Part shown: piece by piece, positions 1 to 6,788 of the stretch
How the letters are laid out: each line of letters begins with the position of its first letter
How positions within the stretch are numbered: position 1 is the first letter of the stretch
Notes under the pieces: generated by a model
The model's database searches: none
Seen by the model: the letters and a program-made list of their open reading frames with translations, nothing else
Told to the model about the DNA's origin: nothing
Program-made: the position numbers and the translations under genes
Source of the DNA: Cribrihabitans_A pelagius
GTDB lineage: Bacteria > Pseudomonadota > Alphaproteobacteria > Rhodobacterales > Rhodobacteraceae
NCBI RefSeq assembly: GCF_048820915.1
Contig: NZ_JBMERR010000025.1
Span: forward strand, 4,981 to 68,980
DNA length: 64,000 nucleotides
Reading direction: 5' to 3'

Positions 1-778
1 GGTGCCCGAGGTCTGCCCCTCCTGCGAGGTCGAGGGCAAGATGGCCCCAGTCGGCCCCGGCATCGAACGGCTGGCCGAAGAAGCAACCGCCCTGTTCCCC
101 GAGGCCCGTATCGCGGTGCTGAGCTCGGATCTCTTCGGCTCCGCCCGCGCGCTGAAAGCCCGGATCGAGGAGATCGCCGCGGGCGAGGCCGACATCATCC
201 TCGGCACCCAGCTGGTCGCCAAGGGCCACAATTTCCCGCTCCTGACCCTAGTCGGGGTGATCGACGCCGACCTCGGCCTGCAAGGCTCCGACCTGCGCGC
301 GGCAGAGCGCACCTTTCAGCTGATGCGCCAGGTGGCGGGCCGGGCGGGGCGCGCCGAACGGCCCGGCGTGGCGCTGTTGCAGACTTTCCAGCCCGAGCAC
401 CCGGTGATCCGCGCGATCCTGTCCGGCGACGAAGAAAACTTCTGGCGCGCCGAAGCCGCCGAGCGGCAGGCGGCGGGCGTGCCGCCGTTCGGGCGGATGG
501 CGGGCATCATCCTGTCGGGGCCGGACCTTGCGCAGGTCTTCGACCTCGGCAATGCGATGGCGCGCAACGACGGCGCGCTGCGCCAGATCGGTGCCCAGCT
601 CTACGGGCCCGCACCGGCGCCAATCGCCCGCATCCGTGGCCGCCACCGGGTGCGTCTCCTGGTGAAGGCCGCCAAGGGAGCGCCGCTGCAGGAAGCCCTG
701 GCGCGCTGGACCGCGCCCCTGCGGCTGAAGAACGACCTGCGGCTCAGCATCGACATCGACCCGCAAAGTTTCCTCTGA
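1..778 (+). CDS. priA: Primosomal protein N' (replication restart helicase PriA), C-terminal part
   Basis: This is the last 258 residues of PriA, the 3'-to-5' DNA helicase that recognises stalled forks and reloads the replisome; the gene runs off the left edge and reads in the frame starting at base 2. A CPSC pair near the visible N-terminus belongs to the zinc-binding region. Helicase motif V (GTQLVAKGHNFP, about residue 68) and motif VI (QVAGRAGRAERPG, about residue 110) follow, then the C-terminal domain ending SIDIDPQSFL, typical of the family. Full-length PriA is about 730 residues, so roughly two thirds lie outside the window. The next gene on the same strand is 279 bases away across a repeat-bearing spacer, so priA is probably the end of its transcription unit. 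Identification is firm; only the upstream part is unseen. Confidence 0.93.
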   Translation, partial: VPEVCPSCEVEGKMAPVGPGIERLAEEATALFPEARIAVLSSDLFGSARALKARIEEIAAGEADIILGTQLVAKGHNFPLLTLVGVIDADLGLQGSDLRAAERTFQLMRQVAGRAGRAERPGVALLQTFQPEHPVIRAILSGDEENFWRAEAAERQAAGVPPFGRMAGIILSGPDLAQVFDLGNAMARNDGALRQIGAQLYGPAPAPIARIRGRHRVRLLVKAAKGAPLQEALARWTAPLRLKNDLRLSIDIDPQSFL

Positions 779-828
779 CCCCGCGGCAGCGACGGCTGGC
801 ATGGCCGGGAAGACACGGCCCCGCCCCC

Positions 829-926
829 TTCTTCTTTGTGAAAATACTCAACTCCAGGCACTGTGGCAGGCGCCGCCGCCACGGCGGCGCGGTGCCTTGC
901 TCTTTCATCTTGCCGGAAATACTCAA
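829..926 (-). repeat. Two degenerate copies of the GAGTATTT intergenic repeat
   Basis: Read on the - strand, 829-855 contains GAGTATTTTCACAAAGAAG and 901-926 contains GAGTATTTCCGGCAAGATGA. The same two tail types, one ending AAAGAAGAA and one ending GGCAAGATGA, occur as a pair downstream of folD at 22,388-22,500. The rest of 779-1057 between priA and the permease holds no gene. The dispersed nature is seen directly; any role (terminator-like, mRNA stability) is inference. Confidence 0.6.
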
Positions 927-1057
927 ACACAACCCCTGCGGCAGGCGCTGCCAGCGGCGAATGGCGCTCCAGCCGCCACTCTGCGCAGATGCAGACCTAA
1001 GTGTGCAGGCCGCAGAACTCTCTCGCCAAGGCAGAAAAACCGGCGTAAACCAGCGGC

Positions 1058-2305
1058 ATGTTCAAACCGCTCCCCCTCGATGAGGCCCGCCGCCTGCCGC
1101 TGTGGCGCCGCCCGGTCACGCTTCTGTTTGTGATGGCGCTCTGCATGCCGATCGCCTTCAACGCCTGGAACGCGCTGCTCAACAACTTCGTGATCGAGGC
1201 GGCGCAGTTCGACGGGGCCGACATCGGGCTGTTGCATACGGTGCGGGAGATCCCCGGCTTCCTCGCCGTGGGGGTGATCGCGGTGATCATGATCATGCGG
1301 GAGCAAGTGCTGGGCATGGTCTCCCTGATGCTGCTGGGGGCGGCGACGGCGGTCACCGCGTGGTATCCGAGCCTCGGCGGTATCCTCACCATTACCATGC
1401 TCAGCTCGATCGGCTTTCATTACTATGAGACGGTGAACCAGTCGCTGCAGCTGCAATGGCTGCCGAAAGACCGCGCGCCGCAGACGCTGGGCTTACTGTT
1501 GGCGGCAGGCTCGGCCGCGACACTGGTGGTCTACGGGCTGATCGTGCTGATGTGGGAATCGCTGGACCTGTCCTTCAACGTGGTCTTCATGACCGCGGGC
1601 GGCGTCACCACGCTGATCGCTTTCTTCTGCCTCATGGCCTATCCGCAGTTCGAGGCGCCGCACCCGCAGGTGAAAAAGCTGATCCTGCGCCGCCGCTACT
1701 GGCTGTACTATGCGCTGCAGTTCATGGCGGGCGCGCGGCGGCAGATCTTCGTGGTCTTTGCAGGCTTCATGATGGTGGAGAAATTCGGCTTCGACGTGCA
1801 TGAGGTGACGGGGCTGTTCCTGATCAACCTGGTGATCAACATGCTGGCCGCGCCGATGCTGGGGCGTTTCGTGGCCCGTTTCGGCGAGCGCCGCACGCTG
1901 GTGTTCGAATACGCCGGGCTGGCCATCGTCTTTGCGGCCTATGGCGGCATCTACTGGTTCGGCTGGGGCGTGGTGCTGGCGGCAACGCTTTATGTCGTGG
2001 ATCACGTGCTGTTTGCGCTGGCGCTGGCGCTCAAGACCTATTTCCAGAAGATCGCCGACCCCGGCGATATTGCCCCTACTGCCGCCGTAGCCTTCACCAT
2101 CAACCATATTGCCGCGGTGTTTTTGCCGGTGCTGCTGGGCCTGTTGTGGGTGGTCTCGCCCGGAGCGGTCTTTGCGCTGGCGGCGGGCATGGCGCTGATT
2201 TCGCTCACGCTGGCGCTGCTGATCCCGCGCCACCCGGAGCCGGGGAACGAAACCATCTTCTCCAAGTTTGCGGCCCCCGCACCGGCCGAACAGGCGGCCG
2301 AATAA
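1058..2305 (+). CDS. MFS-type membrane permease, substrate unknown
   Basis: A 415-residue polytopic inner-membrane protein with about 12 hydrophobic segments, starting near residue 22, and a hydrophilic central linker around residues 200-225 (PHPQVKKLILRRRYW). The length, the 6+6 helix layout and the loop GRFVARFGERR in the second half fit the Major Facilitator Superfamily. The TYR/ALA-rich C-terminal tail is cytoplasmic-like. The start ATG at 1058 gives an N-terminus that leads directly into the first helix. It stands alone: priA is upstream and prmA 114 bases downstream, so context does not suggest a substrate. Roseobacters commonly carry unassigned permeases of this kind; transport direction and substrate cannot be read from the sequence. 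Confidence 0.82.
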   Translation: MFKPLPLDEARRLPLWRRPVTLLFVMALCMPIAFNAWNALLNNFVIEAAQFDGADIGLLHTVREIPGFLAVGVIAVIMIMREQVLGMVSLMLLGAATAVTAWYPSLGGILTITMLSSIGFHYYETVNQSLQLQWLPKDRAPQTLGLLLAAGSAATLVVYGLIVLMWESLDLSFNVVFMTAGGVTTLIAFFCLMAYPQFEAPHPQVKKLILRRRYWLYYALQFMAGARRQIFVVFAGFMMVEKFGFDVHEVTGLFLINLVINMLAAPMLGRFVARFGERRTLVFEYAGLAIVFAAYGGIYWFGWGVVLAATLYVVDHVLFALALALKTYFQKIADPGDIAPTAAVAFTINHIAAVFLPVLLGLLWVVSPGAVFALAAGMALISLTLALLIPRHPEPGNETIFSKFAAPAPAEQAAE

Positions 2306-2419
2306 GCGGGCGCGCGCCCGCTTTTGCCCGGCCGGGCGGCCGGGCGGCGGCGCCTGAGCACCCTTGACCTGCCGTCCGCTGCGGCCTAGGCGCAAGGCGA
2401 CATCTACCGGAGAGCCGCC

Positions 2420-3292
2420 ATGCCCACTTTCACCGCCCTCACCACCCTGACCGGCAAAGCACAGGCCGAAGCCCTGGGCGAGGCGATGGAGCGCCTCACC
2501 CCCGAGCCCACAGGCATCGGCGTCTTCGAACTCGAGGACGGCTCCGGCCTGTGGGAGGTCGGCGCCTATTTCACCGAAACCCCGGACCAGGCCGGGCTGG
2601 CCCTGCTGGCCACGCTGCATGGCGCCAGGCCCTTCGCCGTCTCCGAGCTGCCGGAAACCGACTGGGTCGCGCATGTGCGCCGGGAGCTCGCGCCGGTCGA
2701 GGCCGGGCGCTTCTTCGTCTACGGCAGCCACGATGCGGACAAGCTGCCCAGCGGCAAAATTCCGCTGCTGATCGAGGCGGCGATGGCCTTCGGCACCGGC
2801 CACCATGGCACCACGCTCGGTTGCCTGAAGGCGCTCGACCATCTGCTGGACCGCGGTTTCAGCGCCGCCAAGGTTGCCGACATCGGCTGCGGCACCGCAG
2901 TGCTGGCGATGGCGGCCGCGCGGGTCTGGGACGGCACTTTCCTTGCCAGCGACATCGACCAAGTGGCGGTCGAGGTGGCCGAAGCCAACCTCAAGGCGAA
3001 CGGCATGGAAGGCGCGGTCACCTGCCTGGAGGCCGCGGGCTTCGACCATCCCCAGCTGAACGAGGACGCCCCCTTCGACCTGATTTTCGCCAATATCCTC
3101 AAGGGCCCGCTGGTGGCGCTCTCACCGGATGTTGCGGCGCATCTGCGGCCCGGCGGCTATGCGATTCTTTCGGGTATTTTGAGCGAGCAGGCGGATAATG
3201 TGATCGCCGTTTATGCCCAAAACGGTATCAATCTGGACCGGCGGGACGAGATTGGCGAATGGACCACGCTTCTGATGCGCCGGGCGGACTAA
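2420..3292 (+). CDS. prmA: Ribosomal protein L11 methyltransferase
   Basis: A 290-residue SAM-dependent methyltransferase that trimethylates ribosomal protein L11 in the cytoplasm. The family signature AFGTGHHGTT is at residues 123-132, the SAM-binding motif I DIGCGTAVLA at 154-163, an acidic motif II (ASDID) at 176-180 and the NILKGPL catalytic-region motif at 225-231 (NPPF-like motif of PrmA). The N-terminal 90 residues form the L11-recognition domain. Length is normal (about 290). The start ATG is preceded by CGGAGAGCC, a reasonable ribosome binding site. The gene appears monocistronic, followed by an AT-rich spacer (ttttaatcgaattttcac). Confident assignment from motifs. Confidence 0.93.
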   Translation: MPTFTALTTLTGKAQAEALGEAMERLTPEPTGIGVFELEDGSGLWEVGAYFTETPDQAGLALLATLHGARPFAVSELPETDWVAHVRRELAPVEAGRFFVYGSHDADKLPSGKIPLLIEAAMAFGTGHHGTTLGCLKALDHLLDRGFSAAKVADIGCGTAVLAMAAARVWDGTFLASDIDQVAVEVAEANLKANGMEGAVTCLEAAGFDHPQLNEDAPFDLIFANILKGPLVALSPDVAAHLRPGGYAILSGILSEQADNVIAVYAQNGINLDRRDEIGEWTTLLMRRAD

Positions 3293-3397
3293 AATAGCCG
3301 GGTTTTAATCGAATTTTCACTATTTGCCCCAGAATTGCCGCATTCCGGGCCGAGCATGAGAAGCAACCGCTGGTGGGGGCCAGTTTGGAGGCTCGGG

Positions 3398-3742
3398 ATG
3401 GGCGACGACCGATTTCATTTTCAGGCGCGTTTGGCGCAACTTAACCGCAAACATGCTGCGATGGCCCAGGGCTGCAGCGCGCAGATACGCGCTGACGGGC
3501 TGATCGTGGTGAAGCCGGACAAACCGCAGCGCCGGGGCCGCATCCGCCTGCTGGTGTTTGCCGCGGCGGCCCTACTGCTGTTCAAGGGCTTTTTGATGGC
3601 CGTGCTGGGGCACGCCACCTATGCCGAGCGCGTCGCGGGCCTTTCCGGCGGCAACCTGCTGGAACAGGCGGGAGCCCTGGTGATGCAGAGCGATCCGCTC
3701 TCCGAACGCCTTGCCGGAAAGATACAGCCGGTCCTGCGCTGA
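3398..3742 (+). CDS. Small single-pass membrane protein of unknown function
   Basis: A 114-residue protein when started at the ATG at 3398, which has TTTGGAGG 7-9 bases upstream; a longer reading from a TTG at 3335 lacks a comparable site and is less likely. A basic N-terminal region (residues 1-48, rich in R and K) precedes one strong transmembrane segment (LLVFAAAALLLFKGFLMAVLG, about residues 50-70) and a short non-cytoplasmic C-terminal part. No recognised domain. It lies directly upstream of the candidate structured RNA and could share its promoter region, but nothing indicates a function. Coding potential is supported by codon usage and the ribosome binding site. Confidence 0.65.
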   Translation: MGDDRFHFQARLAQLNRKHAAMAQGCSAQIRADGLIVVKPDKPQRRGRIRLLVFAAAALLLFKGFLMAVLGHATYAERVAGLSGGNLLEQAGALVMQSDPLSERLAGKIQPVLR

Positions 3743-3743
3743 A

Positions 3744-3941
3744 AGGTGTCCTCTGGGGGGACCTGAAAGCCCTGTTTGCACGTTCTGACTACCGGCCTGG
3801 CGCCGGACATCCGAGAAAAGGCCGGCGGAGCTTCGGGGGGAGCTCAACAGGGCCGCGGGGGACAGCAGAGCGCGACAGGGATCAAGATCAGCAGGCAACA
3901 GGACCGGCCAGGCCGCGGACCTTCGGGACCGCGGCTTTTTT
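3744..3941 (+). ncRNA. Candidate structured small RNA, 6S RNA-like
   Basis: No convincing protein is encoded here, but the sequence can fold into one long irregular hairpin. TGTCCTC (3747-3753) pairs with GGGGACA near 3859; GCCCTGTT (3768-3775) pairs with AACAGGGC (about 3845-3852); CCGGCCT pairs with AGGCCGG at the tip. Between the last two stems the 5' side is unpaired while the 3' side forms a small hairpin (GAGCT...AGCTC). A closing stem, a large central bubble with a 3'-side hairpin and an apical stem are the layout of bacterial 6S RNA, the RNA that mimics an open promoter and binds sigma70 RNA polymerase. A strong terminator ends it. The structure was paired by eye; the 6S identity is inference and the exact ends are unknown. 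Confidence 0.45.
3912..3941 (+). terminator. Intrinsic terminator of the candidate small RNA
   Basis: GCCGCGGACC (3912-3921) pairs with GGACCGCGGC (3926-3935) around a TTCG tetraloop, with one A-A mismatch, followed by six T residues (3936-3941). This is a textbook Rho-independent terminator on the + strand, 170 bases past the end of the preceding protein gene, which argues for an RNA gene in between. Confidence 0.85.
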
Positions 3942-4077
3942 CATGCGCAGGCGCATATCTCCCGCGGGACTAGGCCGCAAGGCCGCCCCCGTTACTCCGG
4001 CTCAGGGCTTGTTGCCGGGGACAAGACAGGTCTCCGGACGGGGGACCACAACGGCCGGCGCACGCCTCCAACAAGAA

Positions 4078-4107
4078 ACGCCGCGGACCAGCAAAGGCCC
4101 GCGGCGC
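4078..4107 (-). terminator. Intrinsic terminator of the DUF1127 gene
   Basis: Read on the - strand, GCCGCGGGCC, a short loop (TTTGCT) and GGTCCGCGGC form a stem of about ten pairs, followed by GTTTCTTGTT. It lies about 45 bases past the stop codon of the DUF1127 gene on the same strand. Confidence 0.8.
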
Positions 4108-4152
4108 TCTCTTGCTCGCCCCGAGGGAGGAGGCGGGGCAGAGACGAAACTC

Positions 4153-4371
4153 TCAGAATACAGGACGGCCCTCGGCCACGGCTTCGATATCGGCGCGCGA
4201 CAGGCCGATGTCGGACAGTTCGCGGTCGCTCAGCCCGGCCAGCGCCTTGCGGGTCGCGCGGGCGTCGTTCCAGGCGGTGCAGGCCGCATAGGCGGTCGCG
4301 ATCAGGGCGCCTGCACGGCCCAGAAGGCCGGTGGACCCATAGGTGGGGCGGGTGGTGTCAAATGCGGCCAT
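4153..4371 (-). CDS. DUF1127 small protein (YjiS-like)
   Basis: A 72-residue protein ending with the DUF1127 signature: ALAGLSDRELSDIGLSRADIEAVAEG, with the DRELxDIGLSRxDI core at about residues 46-60. Small arginine-rich DUF1127 proteins in alphaproteobacteria act as stress- or phosphate-responsive RNA-associated factors (for example CcaF1 of Rhodobacter sphaeroides); that role is known for relatives and only inferred here. The ATG at 4371 is preceded by GAGAGGACCAGG, which sets the start; longer readings into the ruvC side have no start signal. It is transcribed away from ruvC and ends at its own terminator. A perfect inverted repeat in its upstream region could be an operator. Confidence 0.85.
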   Translation of the reverse strand: MAAFDTTRPTYGSTGLLGRAGALIATAYAACTAWNDARATRKALAGLSDRELSDIGLSRADIEAVAEGRPVF

Positions 4372-4463
4372 ATCCTGGTCCTCTCGGCTGATGGGCTGGC
4401 GCTTTTTTGCGCCGCGATGGCCGGCATTTAGTGGGGCGTATTTGGCCCGGCAAGGCATGAAAT

Positions 4464-4480
4464 TGCATGTGTCCCATGCA
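4464..4480. promoter_or_regulatory. Inverted repeat in the DUF1127/ruvC divergent spacer
   Basis: TGCATG-TGTCC-CATGCA is a perfect 6+6 dyad in the 327-base spacer between the DUF1127 start (4371) and the ruvC start (4699). It sits about 95 bases upstream of the DUF1127 ATG and could be a regulator binding site. Which factor would bind it is unknown. The rest of the spacer contains no gene. Confidence 0.3.
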
Positions 4481-4698
4481 TAAAGTGCATAGCTCAACAC
4501 CTTGTAAAAAAGGGCGATCCGGGTCCCGGGCGGCAGGCTGGAAAAATGTCGCATCCGCTTTGGTGAAGCGTCGGTTTCGGACCGCTTTGGCCGGGTTCTG
4601 CACCTGCCGGGACGGAGGGAAAGCAATTGGACATGTTCGCGTTTTGTGCTAATCGTTCGGAAAATAATCTCAGAACACGGGCAGGGGCCGGGCACATC

Positions 4699-5196
4699 AT
4701 GCGGATACTGGGCATTGATCCGGGGTTGCGGAACCTCGGATGGGGGGTGATCGAATCGCAGGGCACCCGGCTGCGCCATGTCGCCAACGGGGTCTGCACT
4801 TCGGATGGCGACGACCTGGGCGAGCGGCTGCTGTCGCTGCACAACCAGGTGAGCGAAATCATTGACGCCTTCGCCCCCGACCAGGCGGCGATCGAGCAGA
4901 CCTTCGTGAACAAGGACGGTGCGGGCACGCTGAAACTGGGCCAGGCCCGGGGGGTTGCGCTGCTGACCCTGGCCAAGGCCGGGCTGCCGGTGGGCGAATA
5001 CGCTCCAAACCGGGTCAAGAAGACGGTGGTCGGCGTCGGTCATGCGGAAAAGCAGCAGGTGATGCACATGGTGAAGCTGCAACTGCCCGGCTGCACACCG
5101 CAAAACGCCGATGCCGCCGACGCGCTGGCCATCGCGATCTGCCACGCCTATTACGGCACAACAAAGCAACGGCAGCTGAAGGAAGTGCGCGCATGA
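4699..5196 (+). CDS. ruvC: Crossover junction endodeoxyribonuclease RuvC
   Basis: RuvC cuts Holliday junctions symmetrically during the last step of homologous recombination, working with RuvAB. The 165-residue protein carries the complete catalytic tetrad at the same positions as in E. coli: D7 (GIDPG), E66 (AIEQTF), D138 and D141 (NADAADALAIAICHA). The start is the ATG at 4699, giving the canonical MRILGIDPG N-terminus; an in-frame ATG 24 codons upstream would add an unrelated leader. It is the first gene of a ruvC-ruvA-GIY-YIG-ruvB operon. Its TGA stop (5194-5196) overlaps an ATG that begins a six-codon duplicate of the ruvA start. Confidence 0.95.
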   Translation: MRILGIDPGLRNLGWGVIESQGTRLRHVANGVCTSDGDDLGERLLSLHNQVSEIIDAFAPDQAAIEQTFVNKDGAGTLKLGQARGVALLTLAKAGLPVGEYAPNRVKKTVVGVGHAEKQQVMHMVKLQLPGCTPQNADAADALAIAICHAYYGTTKQRQLKEVRA

Positions 5197-5226
5197 TCGG
5201 CAAGCTGGCATGATTGGCAAGTTGAC
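5193..5226 (+). repeat. 17-bp tandem duplication of the ruvA start region, creating a minicistron
   Basis: ATGATCGGCAAGCTGGC (5193-5209) is followed directly by ATGATTGGCAAGTTGAC (5210-5226). The first copy overlaps the ruvC stop as ATGA and reads M-I-G-K-L-A-stop; its TGA (5211-5213) again overlaps the ruvA ATG as ATGA. Translation could pass from ruvC to the six-codon frame and then to ruvA by two successive stop/start overlaps. The sequence is seen directly; the coupling effect is inference. Confidence 0.8.
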
Positions 5227-5899
5227 GGGCCGTCTCGACTACCGCACGGCGGATCACGTGATGATCGACGTGCGCGGCGTCGGCTATATCGTCTATTGCT
5301 CGGACCGCACCCTGGCGGCGCTGCCCGGCGTGGGGGAGGCGGTGGCGCTTTATACCGATATGGTTGTGCGCGAGGACCTGATGCAGCTCTACGGCTTCAC
5401 CTCCCTGGTGGAGAAGGAATGGCACCGGCTGCTCACTTCGGTGCAGGGGGTGGGGGCCAAGGTGTCGCTGGCGATCCTCGGCGCGCTGGGGCCGGACGGA
5501 GTCAGCCGGGCGATTGCCTTGGGCGACTGGGCCACGGTGAAGGCCGCCAAGGGCGTCGGTCCCAAGACCGCGCAGCGAATCGTGCTGGACCTCAAGGACA
5601 AGGCTCCCGGCGTGATGGCCATGGGCGGCGCGGTGGCGGATGCGATGGACGGACCCGGACTGCAGGTGATCGAAGACGCAGGGCCTGCCCCCGCCGCCAA
5701 AGCCGCCCGCAAGACGGCGCCGAAACAGCCCGCCGGCGCGGCGGCCGCCTCGGCTGGGGCGCTGTCGGCCCTGGGCAACCTGGGCTATGGCCCCTCGGAT
5801 GCAGCAGCCGCGGTGGCGGAGGCAGCCGCCGCCAACCCGAATGCGGGCGAGCCTGATCTCATCCGCGCCGCCCTGCGCCTGCTGGCGCCGAAGGGGTGA
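5210..5899 (+). CDS. ruvA: Holliday junction branch migration complex subunit RuvA
   Basis: RuvA binds the four-way junction as a tetramer and loads the RuvB motors. The 229-residue protein opens with the family N-terminus MIGKLTGRLDY, has the OB-fold domain I (residues 1-63), two helix-hairpin-helix motifs in domain II (LTSVQGVGAKVSLAIL near residue 75; AAKGVGPKTAQRIVLDL near residue 110), a long Ala/Pro linker (about 145-182) and domain III (SALGNLGYGPSDAAAAV), which contacts RuvB. It is longer than the 203 residues of E. coli because of the linker. The start at 5210 is chosen because the duplicate ATG at 5193 hits a stop after six codons. Only four bases separate its stop from the next gene. 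Confidence 0.95.
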   Translation: MIGKLTGRLDYRTADHVMIDVRGVGYIVYCSDRTLAALPGVGEAVALYTDMVVREDLMQLYGFTSLVEKEWHRLLTSVQGVGAKVSLAILGALGPDGVSRAIALGDWATVKAAKGVGPKTAQRIVLDLKDKAPGVMAMGGAVADAMDGPGLQVIEDAGPAPAAKAARKTAPKQPAGAAAASAGALSALGNLGYGPSDAAAAVAEAAAANPNAGEPDLIRAALRLLAPKG

Positions 5900-5903
5900 G
5901 GGG

Positions 5904-6788
5904 ATGGGGTTGAACCTCTCCACCGTTCTGCAATCGGCGGGCGTTGCCCTGGAAGATACGGCTGTGCTGCTGCATACCACAACACTTGAGCCGCTCAGAC
6001 GTATGCTGCCGTGGATGGCAGACCGCGATCCGGAACTCTTCGACGCCTATCAGAGCGTTCATTCCCCGCAAGCCGAAGTTACCCTGTCGGCGAGGAACTT
6101 CGTTGCAAGTTTTGTGGCGCTGGGAAATGGGCACATGCTCTTTGCCGGCATGTTCCGGAAGGCCGGGGCCAGGCGGCTGCCGGTTGAAGAGATCTACCAG
6201 GATCCCAGATTCCAGCGCCTGGCCGACAGCTACGGCGCCAGCGATACCGCCCCCGAAGTGAATATTGCGCGGGGCGGGAATCAGGTTCTGTTCGACTTCG
6301 AACCGGTGGATCACCTGCGTGATCTGCGGGGGCGGATGCAGATCCGGTCCGTTCCAGGGCGGCGCTATGTCCGGCTCGCAGAGAACCTTGACGCCCCTGT
6401 TGCCGCGATCAGCCCGGCTCCAATGTTTGCCCCGCCATGCCCCGGCTGGCGGGATCTGGTGCTGACCGGAGGCGAGGTGCGCAGCCTGCCGGAGGCCTGG
6501 GCCCGGAAACTGGCCGCGTGGCGCGGGATCTATCTCATTGTCGATCAAACTGATGGCGCACGCTACGTGGGGTCCGCTTGCGGCCAGGAAAATCTTCTGG
6601 GCAGGTGGCGGGAGCATGTTGCAAGGGACGCTGGTGTGACGCGTGAATCGGCGCTTCGGAACCCGCTGCAGTTCCGGTTTTCCATTGTCGAGCGGGTGTC
6701 TCCCGATATGCCGCCCGAAGACATCGTTGCGATCGAGCGGAACTGGATGCACCGGCTGGACACCATCGAGCGAGGCTTGAACACATGA
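5904..6788 (+). CDS. GIY-YIG nuclease-domain protein embedded in the ruv operon
   Basis: A 294-residue protein with an unrecognised N-terminal region (about 1-200) and a C-terminal GIY-YIG nuclease domain. The domain shows GIY at 208-210, YVG at 221-223, the catalytic arginine in LLGRWREH (R234), H238 and the metal-binding glutamate in AIERNWMH (E278), so all key positions look intact. GIY-YIG enzymes make DNA nicks or double-strand cuts (UvrC, SLX1, homing and restriction enzymes). The gene starts four bases after ruvA, and its stop overlaps the ruvB start (ATGA), so it is co-translated with the branch-migration genes. By eye its codons look less GC-rich than those of ruvA and ruvB, which would fit acquisition. 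A role in junction or flap processing is a guess from context. Confidence 0.8.
   Translation: MGLNLSTVLQSAGVALEDTAVLLHTTTLEPLRRMLPWMADRDPELFDAYQSVHSPQAEVTLSARNFVASFVALGNGHMLFAGMFRKAGARRLPVEEIYQDPRFQRLADSYGASDTAPEVNIARGGNQVLFDFEPVDHLRDLRGRMQIRSVPGRRYVRLAENLDAPVAAISPAPMFAPPCPGWRDLVLTGGEVRSLPEAWARKLAAWRGIYLIVDQTDGARYVGSACGQENLLGRWREHVARDAGVTRESALRNPLQFRFSIVERVSPDMPPEDIVAIERNWMHRLDTIERGLNT

Noticed and set aside
3776..4431. Small open frames across the candidate RNA gene and the DUF1127 region on the + strand
   Set aside because: They run through two intrinsic terminators and opposite a DUF1127 gene; products are low-complexity.
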